This document shows positions 9,322 through 14,559 of a stretch of 14,559 nucleotides of DNA, in pieces (position 1 is the first letter of the stretch; each line of letters begins with the position of its first letter). The DNA lies in NCBI GenBank assembly GCA_004151065.3, contig NWUY0300000794.1, positions 126,037 to 140,595 of the forward strand, read 5' to 3'. The position numbers were made by a program, and so were the translations under genes. This DNA comes from Larix sibirica. Lineage: Eukaryota; Streptophyta; Pinopsida; Pinales; Pinaceae. The notes beneath the pieces are model-generated. The model was not told the origin of the DNA. It saw only the letters and a program-made list of their open reading frames with translations, and ran no database searches.

Positions 9322-9323
9322 NN
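9322..9323. other. NN assembly gap at the copia/LTR junction
   Basis: Left of NN is copia integrase coding sequence (GTGAAATTGAT). Right of NN is LTR copy 2, lacking its first 13 bases. The exact junction, and any target-site duplication, are therefore unknown. Confidence 0.9.
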
Positions 9324-9547
9324 AGTTCATTTACTGAGGAATATCCAACATAAGGACAATAAGTTGAAATCCATAGAGGATCAATAATATATATCTAGTA
9401 TCTACTAATGAATAAAAAAGATGGTATGTTGAACTTGATACAATGCCATGTGACGGTACACTTATATGCACTGACTAGTCATAATGGTTGATAGGTCATG
9501 CCCCTTGGTTAGGTCATGTCCCTTATAGTTAGAATGTGTCACTTGAT

Positions 9548-9578
<31 letters not shown>

Positions 9579-9608
9579 GATGTTTATTTAATATTTATGT
9601 TTATTACA
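9324..9608 (-). mobile_element. LTR copy 2 (3' LTR)
   Basis: It ends ATTACA at 9608 and lacks about 13 bases at the NN side. It is almost identical to copy 1 across the central 250 bp, including GACTAGTC, the doubled GGTCATG and (ATT)n, but it carries TGAGGAATAT near its start as in copy 3. Copy 3, its presumed partner LTR, is much more diverged from it than copy 1 is. Confidence 0.8.
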
Positions 9609-9623
9609 TTGCTTATCCCTTTA
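9609..9623 (-). other. Polypurine-like tract of the small element
   Basis: On the minus strand it reads TAAAGGGATAAGCAA, immediately before the LTR. This is the counterpart of the cleaner tract at 4786-4800. Upstream is FFEDKASLKG in one frame. Confidence 0.55.
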
Positions 9624-10186
9624 AAGATGCTTTGTCCTCGAAAAATTTTATGGAAAAGACTACATCTTCGTTTCAGCTTGCAATACTTGTCATAATTCTT
9701 CATTTTGGAGGTTATAGACACAAGACGATATGATTTTTGAAGAGTTGAGCAGAATTGTCAAATTGAGAGGGTTTAACCGCCCTAATTCTATACTTTGTGG
9801 AATTTTGTGTTTATAGGGTTCCCAAGATGATCTTGTGTATTGTATTCTCAAAATGACTTCTATTTTGAGACCAAACTACACTACAATTAATATTTTTTGA
9901 AATGTAGTTTAAATATTGTTCTTGTTTTGAGCAACATTTATACACAGATCGCTTAAAGTATCGAACTTGTGATTAGGATGTTGATAAGGTGCCATTGTAG
10001 CTTGATTGTTCTTTCCATATCATACTTGTAGTGCTTTCCATATTCACTTTCATTACTATTTCTTTACACACTTGTGTCCCTCTGTTGATCACTGAATTTT
10101 TATTAGTAAAGACACTTGGATTGTACTTCAATGTCTGAAGCAGTGAAGATATCCTTACTTCTATTGGATTTGCATATTTCTAAGTT

Positions 10187-10500
10187 GTGATGTTGAGTAG
10201 ATTTATATTGGCTGCTTTCTCTATTACTTGGATTTTTATGTCTAAAGACTACTCTAGTTCAATAGGATTGGTCATTGTTTCTTTACTGATCAATGCTTTC
10301 TTGTTAGTAAGTTGCTCTAACTTTCCCTATAGCAACTTCTTATCATTCTTTAGCTTCTTAATCTGTGTAAGTAAGCTTTGATTGCAATCCCTTAGGCATG
10401 AAAGTTCTTCATTGTTCTCTAACTTGTTGGCTTTAATTTTGAGGTCTTGGTTCTTTGGTTTCTAACCTTTTTAATTTGTTGATTTGTTCAAGCAAACCTA
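10187..10500 (-). pseudogene. Coiled-coil and KETMTNPIE repeat segment of the small element
   Basis: On the minus strand, pieces read LEQINKLKRLETKE, then ENNEELSCLRDCNQSLLTQ, IKKLKNDKKLL*GKLEQLTN and KKALISKETMTNPIELE. These are lysine/glutamate-rich with leucines at heptad-like spacing, broken by stops and at least one frameshift. The segment corresponds to the coiled-coil plus 33-residue repeats of the copy 1 element (about 5570-5289), so it is a family feature. Its function is unknown. Confidence 0.5.
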
Positions 10501-10512
10501 TGATTAAGGTTC

Positions 10513-10887
10513 CTAAGGAAAGAATTCTCTATGATTTTGTTGTTGATTCTGATCTGAATTCAATGAGAGAGGAAGACGCTCTGTATTAATGTTTTGCAGC
10601 ATTGTTTTCTTGGTTAGGCACTCAAATGTCATGTCCTTTTTATCAAAATTCATGGTAAAAGTACCAAGAGATTTCAACCAAGAGTTCCATGGGGTTACAT
10701 AAACTTCCTCGACCTGAAAGACAGAGGATTTGCATTTCTGAGAGTATTTGTTGATGTTCAATTCTAACTTATTAATCTCATCATCACTCTTGTGTATGAG
10801 CTTTTCTAACTTCCTCTTTTGCAATTTGTAATATATTTGCCAACTTAGGATCAATATATTTTCCATTGATAGTGATGTCAATGGCAA
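10513..10887 (-). pseudogene. Gypsy protease C-terminus/linker fragment
   Basis: A 124-codon open frame on the minus strand has a charged N-terminal part (KLEKLIHKSDDEINKLELNI) and then VTPWNSWLKSLGTFTMNFDK and KDMTFECLTKKTMLQ. The second part resembles the end of a Ty3/gypsy retropepsin and the following linker (typically LLGTPWLxxLGxFxxNxxxxxLTFxxxxKKxTLQ). The catalytic DTG/DSG block is not visible. The open length is probably chance survival. Alternatively it is simply a charged fragment of unknown origin. Confidence 0.5.
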
Positions 10888-11908
10888 TGCTTACAATCTC
10901 ATTCTAGACCCTCCCTAACATAAACATGAAGTAATTGTTTGGTTCGATAACATACTCAAAAGTGAATTAAACCTTATCTCTATTTCAACTTGATGGAAAT
11001 TAGTAATTACAACTTACAACTTAAAATGATATTCATATACTTCACCTTATATTTTCCTTTATAGCAAATATACCAAGGTCATATGATACATATAAGTATT
11101 TTATATATACCAATGGTTCTTGATTCACTTCATATGTCACCAATTACATTTTCACTTTGACTTAACAACTTAATAATTTGGTATGTTCGAAGGGACTAAT
11201 GAGCTTGGAAAAAGTCACATCAATTAATAGGTGTGGCTATTCCTCAAAAGCTTCGGTTTGACCTCAATATTCTTCATGACTTGGAGGTGGCAGCAGCCAG
11301 ACAAACCCAACACCACAAACTTCCTTCCACTTATCCATGCATTTGTTTCCTGTGTAATGTATGGTGGCCTTTGCCTTTGGCAATCCAAACTTCACCAAAT
11401 GACAGAAACTCCTTAAGCTTCTGAACCCCACTTTGTGGTTGTTGTTAATGAATTAGGTGACTCTGAAATGGCGATTGATACTACACTTCAACTAGATAGT
11501 TAGATATCAATTGGCAGCTTTTTCAAACTGTCTCCAACACTATGAGTATGAACTACATATTTCCATATGTAACCCGGCCTATGGTAGCTATTTTAGCTGC
11601 TGTTACACCGATTTTGGATAACCTTTGCATCTTATATTATATTACTTATGTGGCAGACCAATGTTGTTATATTCCCCAAAATTGGTTTATTGCTTTTGAT
11701 TCATCTACCTTGCAGCACAATTATTTTTTTTATATCTAATATCAATATGTTCTTCAAATTTGCAACGGATTAGTGCTTTTTCTTTACTCGAATTCTGAAC
11801 TGTAAATGGTCAAAGGCTGAATTTTTTGGTCAAATACCTAGGGATCAGAGAAACTCCAACAAATCGATAAATGTGTGCCTAAAGCCAGAATCAGCATGTG
11901 ACCACATG
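10888..11908 (-). other. 5' internal region of the small element, unassigned
   Basis: The expected leader and gag area holds only short frames. One minus-strand frame ending at 11264 reads LPKAKATIHYTGNKCMDKWK and VCGVGFVWLLPPPS, without a motif that I recognise. Two overlapping plus-strand frames at 11231-11424 are equally unassigned. Confidence 0.4.
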
Positions 11909-11920
11909 GCTCTGACACCA
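11909..11920 (-). other. Primer-binding site, tRNA-Met type
   Basis: On the minus strand TGGTGTCAGAGC follows the LTR end ...TTTCA after two bases (TT). It differs from the usual plant initiator-tRNA-Met site TGGTATCAGAGC at one position. It fixes the orientation of the element and the LTR edge. Confidence 0.85.
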
Positions 11921-11922
11921 AA

Positions 11923-12221
11923 TGAAATGAACAATAGTTCATTGAGGAATATAAGCATAAGAAAGACAGTAGCTTGAAATCCATATAGGATCAATAATAT
12001 ATAATTAATAATGAACAAGATAAAGGATATGTTGAGACAATGCCATGTGTCAGTATAATTATTAATAATACACATTGACTAGTCATGATGGTTGATAGGT
12101 CATGGCCCTTGGTCAAGTCATGTCCCTTGTTTAGGATGTGCCACTTCATTTATTATTCGTTTTTATTATTATTATCATTTATTATTGATTTGATGTTTAT
12201 TTATTATTTGTTTTCATTACA
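11923..12221 (-). mobile_element. LTR copy 3 (5' LTR)
   Basis: It is 299 bp long, TGAAATGAAC...CATTACA on the plus strand. The palindrome TGACTAGTCA is kept at 12076-12085, as are one GGTCATGGCCCTT and a TTATTATTATTATC-type tract. It is visibly more diverged from copies 1 and 2 than those are from each other, with several small indels. Confidence 0.85.
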
Positions 12222-12350
12222 TCGGGTTGTGTATTCTCATCAATGACATGATTCATGTATTGGCTATACAACTTTATATGCTTAGACTTTAAACTATGGA
12301 TTGTAGAATAGATCTACTTCCGTCTTGCTTTTATAGAAGCTGCCCTTGCA

Positions 12351-12531
12351 CTCCCACTTCATATTCACACAGATGTATAGCAATGCCATTGACCTTTTTA
12401 TGGTCATTTGTTGGACATTAATAAAATTATTTTTATCTTANCTCCCACTTCATATTCACACAGATGTATAGCAATGCCATTGACCTTTTTGTGGTCATTT
12501 GTTGGACATTAATAAAATTATCTTTATCTTA
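12351..12531. repeat. 90-bp direct repeat either side of a single N
   Basis: 12351-12440 and 12442-12531 start CTCCCACTTCATATTCACAC and match at all but about two positions, with the N at 12441 between them. This looks like an unmerged overlap of two sequence pieces, though a recent tandem duplication is possible. Confidence 0.85.
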
Positions 12532-12551
12532 TCTTATCTTGGCATTGATGG

Positions 12552-12692
12552 TTTAAGAAGCGCACTAAAGGCATAGGTTCCAAATTACTTCGGCAAATTG
12601 GTTACACAAGTAGTTGACTTGGTGAGCATGGATAGGTTACTCTCACTCCTCTTGAGCCTAAGATGAGACCAACTCGCCAAAATGAGAATCAC
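12552..12692 (+). pseudogene. Decayed G-patch domain
   Basis: One frame reads FKKRTKGIGSKLLRQIGYT, two stop-interrupted residues later LGEHG, a second stop, then VTLTPLEPKMRP. This follows the G-patch pattern (KHTKGxGxKLLxxMGYxxGxGLGxxxQGxxxPxxxKxRP) found in RNA-processing proteins such as TFIP11-type splicing factors, and also in some retroelement proteins. The two in-frame stops are TGA at 12612-12614 and TAG at 12627-12629; the second fits a C-to-T change in the conserved glutamine codon. No surrounding gene is visible: the frame stops near 12722 and the left flank is the 90-bp repeat. Confidence 0.6.
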
Positions 12693-12722
12693 CTTTATTC
12701 TTCTATTGCTATTGATCTGTAA

Positions 12723-13820
12723 GATGAAAACCTGCACCCTGAGATTCTTCTGTTACACACATCAGCAGGAACCAGAACCTTCATCATCCATATCACCACC
12801 ATCATCATGGTGAAGGGGCACTCTCCCTCTCCATCCAAGTATCGACATTTTTACTACCACACTTTTTGGTATGATCAAAATTCTTACAAATTGACAGTGA
12901 AGAAGCATAGATGGCAAAATCTTGGATTATCACTAACGATCAAGTGTGTGATTAGATTCATGATTGGTCATGGCAGCTTTGAGTTCTTGTTTGAAGACAT
13001 CCTAGCATCTAGTTTCCTCAATCGTACAACCACTCAACCCCCATGGTAAATGATTCTTTGATATGATAGATTGATCATAGCAACAATCTCTTATTGACAA
13101 TTTTTTGATGATAGCTTTTCAATTTTCATTGCTTCTTTCTGCACATGCACATGGTGGAAGACACACTGTTGATGGGAAGACCATCTTGTCACATGTGAGG
13201 TTAGGACCACTTGTTAAGCCTTTGTCGACCCTCTTGTCCAAAAAACACTCGATCAAGTCTTATGGTTTGTTTGCTTGTAGAAACTTTGTTGATATTTGAC
13301 ACTCTTGCTTCTATAGCATTTTCATCAGATCCCTCTCAACTTCAAAATGGTCTCCTTTGCCATCATCATTGACATTTCTTGTACCTTGTTCTTCAAGTGT
13401 TTAACAGCGTTGGAGGATTAGACTTCTTGACCACTCAAGCATAAGCCCATTCGCGAAAACCTTCATTTGCTTCGTCAATTTTGAAGAAGTTTGCATTAAG
13501 TGTTTTGGGTTTCTTGGAGGCTGAGATATGAAGGAATCTACTATGTCCTTATTTACAAATTGTTAAACGTCAAGTTATTTTCATCATTTATCATGATTAT
13601 ATTCCCCACCACAAATAAGCATTAAAGGGGGATATTATTATAACATTTTTGTGGCCATTTTGACCACATCATTCCCATGTGAACATTAATGGGGATGTTA
13701 GGATGTCATATTTACTTGGTCAAATAAGTGTTTATTTGTTAACATTTTTTATGGTCAATTCGTTACCTCAAAGATTCTCTTATTATGCCACATTTCCTTC
13801 TCTATGTCCCAAAGTCAAGC
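12723..13820. other. Unassigned repeat-derived stretch
   Basis: Plus-strand frames at 12807-13049 and 13105-13299 have no recognisable motif. Near 13621-13700 there are two further GGGGATnTTA sites resembling the purine tract/LTR edge at 13821-13837, which hints at older related LTR ends. Confidence 0.4.
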
Positions 13821-13831
13821 TCAAGGGGGGA
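13821..13831 (+). other. Polypurine tract
   Basis: TCAAGGGGGGA lies directly before the LTR start TGTTAG, the usual arrangement at the 3' end of a plant LTR element. Confidence 0.65.
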
Positions 13832-14194
13832 TGTTAGTATTATGATGGTAATCATGTCTTGGTTCCATGTTAGTGACTCTCTATTGGTCAACATGAGGTC
13901 TCATGGGTTACAATAGTGCCCCTTTAGTAATAGAGTTAAGCTTCCTCCTCTGATAGTTAGCATGCCAAAGTTGACCTAGGGTTATTTCCCACTCTTAACA
14001 CCTATATATATGAAGTGTGTCAACCTCATTTTTTATCATCAAGAATCAAGCATCAAGCATGGTCATCTTATGTAATGTATTGGATTCACTGAATAGAATG
14101 AATATTAGGATACAATGGTACCTGTGCATATCTTATGTCTCTTGGATTTATTTGTGATTAATGTATCACAAGGCTTCTACCCTAAAATTTAACA
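13832..14194 (+). mobile_element. LTR, probably the 3' LTR of a copia-type element
   Basis: It starts TGTTAGTATTATG after a purine tract and plausibly ends TTTAACA at 14194, giving about 363 bp with TG...CA ends. A TATA-like CCTATATATATG is at 14001-14012, and the downstream part fits R/U5. No primer-binding site follows, which argues for a 3' or solo LTR. The 2380-2617 fragment is a diverged relative. The right edge is an estimate. Confidence 0.6.
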
Positions 14195-14559
14195 CAAAGC
14201 GAAGGAGTACTTAAGTTAGAGCTGCATCTTACCAATAGGACCAGNGAAGAAGTATGTTGGAGAGTTGTTGAACAGATTTGGCATGAAATAATGCAATCCT
14301 CTCTCTACTCCAATGGAACATAATTTGAAGATCGCATCAATAGAAGGAAATGAAATTGAGGATGCAACCGAGTATAAACAACGTGTGGGAATCCTTATCT
14401 ACCTTACTACCACTAGACCATATATGTCATTTGTTGTTGGGATCCTTTCCAGGTTTTTGCAAAAACCTCATGAAGGACATTGATTTGATGCCAAAAGAGT
14501 TCTAAAAGAATTAAAGGGGACTAAACATTTGGACTCAAATATTCTAAGGTGGATGACTT
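14195..14559 (+). pseudogene. Ty1/copia reverse transcriptase/RNase H fragment
   Basis: From 14247 one frame reads KKYVGELLNRFGMK, stop, CNPLSTPMEHNLKI, EIEDATEYKQRVGILIYLTT, TRPYMSFVVGILSRFLQKPH, EGH, stop, FDAKRVLKELKGTKHLD. This is the conserved end of the copia reverse transcriptase and its connection to RNase H (PxSTPM, YRxLVGSLxYLTxTRPD, GHWxAAKRVLRYLKGT). The second stop replaces the conserved tryptophan (TGG to TGA), and the aspartate of TRPD is tyrosine. Residues between 14195 and 14246 (QSEGV) may be the preceding strand, interrupted by about ten extra codons. It continues past the window end. Relation to the gag-integrase piece at 7227-9321 is possible but unproven. Confidence 0.9.

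Larger units (their letters stand above)
9324..12221 (-). mobile_element. Small LTR retrotransposon, gypsy-derived, apparently non-autonomous
   Basis: The minus-strand order is 5' LTR (12221-11923), primer-binding site (11920-11909), internal region (11908-9624), polypurine-like tract and 3' LTR (9608-9324), about 2.9 kb in all. The internal region is about 2.3 kb, far shorter than the 4-5 kb gag-pol of a full Ty3/gypsy element. Its middle (10887-10513) carries a gypsy protease-end/linker match, followed by a coiled-coil and one KETMTNPIELE unit. I see no reverse transcriptase, RNase H or integrase. The part from 11900 to 10900, where gag should be, holds no gag motif that I can name. The right flank is tcggg; the left flank is lost in the NN gap. 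Confidence 0.7.

Noticed and set aside
11231-11424. Two overlapping plus-strand frames of about 62 codons
   Set aside because: They lie inside the minus-strand LTR element and have no recognisable content.
1-14559. CRISPR arrays, bacterial operons, tRNA or rRNA genes
   Set aside because: No regularly spaced repeats, no ribosome-binding context, and no cloverleaf-forming or rRNA-like sequence seen; split exons show a plant-type nuclear genome.

Overview
This window looks like nuclear DNA of a land plant. A split gene of the plant AP180/CALM (ANTH-domain) clathrin-assembly family sits on the minus strand at the left end, with short phase-compatible exons and GT-AG introns. Everything to its right is decayed LTR-retrotransposon sequence, AT-rich and full of in-frame stops. 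The very long gene-poor stretch and the ancient, nested, mostly fragmentary retroelements suggest a large genome, possibly a gymnosperm. That last step is inference from style, not proof. Single or double N at 9322-9323, 12441 and 14245 mark assembly joins or uncertain bases.

Layout. 1-2205 (minus): seven exons encoding 189 codons of the ANTH domain. The first exons of the gene and its C-terminal part lie outside the window. 2206-4487: intronic or upstream sequence holding a diverged LTR fragment (2380-2617), a weak SINE-like box A/box B pair (about 3010-3055), and an unrecognised plus-strand pseudogene (3328-4487) with a heptad-like 14-residue coiled-coil repeat. 4488-5900 (minus): a 298-bp LTR (copy 1) with an adjoining polypurine tract and a degenerate Ty3/gypsy-like internal region. 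7194-9321 (plus): a Ty1/copia gag-protease-integrase pseudogene that stops at an NN gap. 9324-12221 (minus): a nearly complete but small (2.9 kb) LTR element, with 5' LTR (copy 3), tRNA-Met-type primer-binding site, about 2.3 kb internal region without recognisable reverse transcriptase or integrase, polypurine-like tract and 3' LTR (copy 2). 12222-13820: mostly unassigned, with a 90-bp duplication around an N and a decayed G-patch domain. 13821-14194 (plus): polypurine tract and an apparent 3' LTR. 14195-14559 (plus): a copia reverse transcriptase/RNase H remnant that runs off the window.

Only the clathrin-assembly gene looks capable of function. The rest are mobile-element remains that do not form a pathway or operon. 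I found no convincing new biological system. The most rewarding points are a 39-nt in-frame duplicated splice acceptor in the ANTH gene, the mosaic history of the three minus-strand LTRs, a gypsy-derived family that seems to lack reverse transcriptase and integrase but carries a coiled-coil/33-residue repeat segment, and the G-patch remnant.
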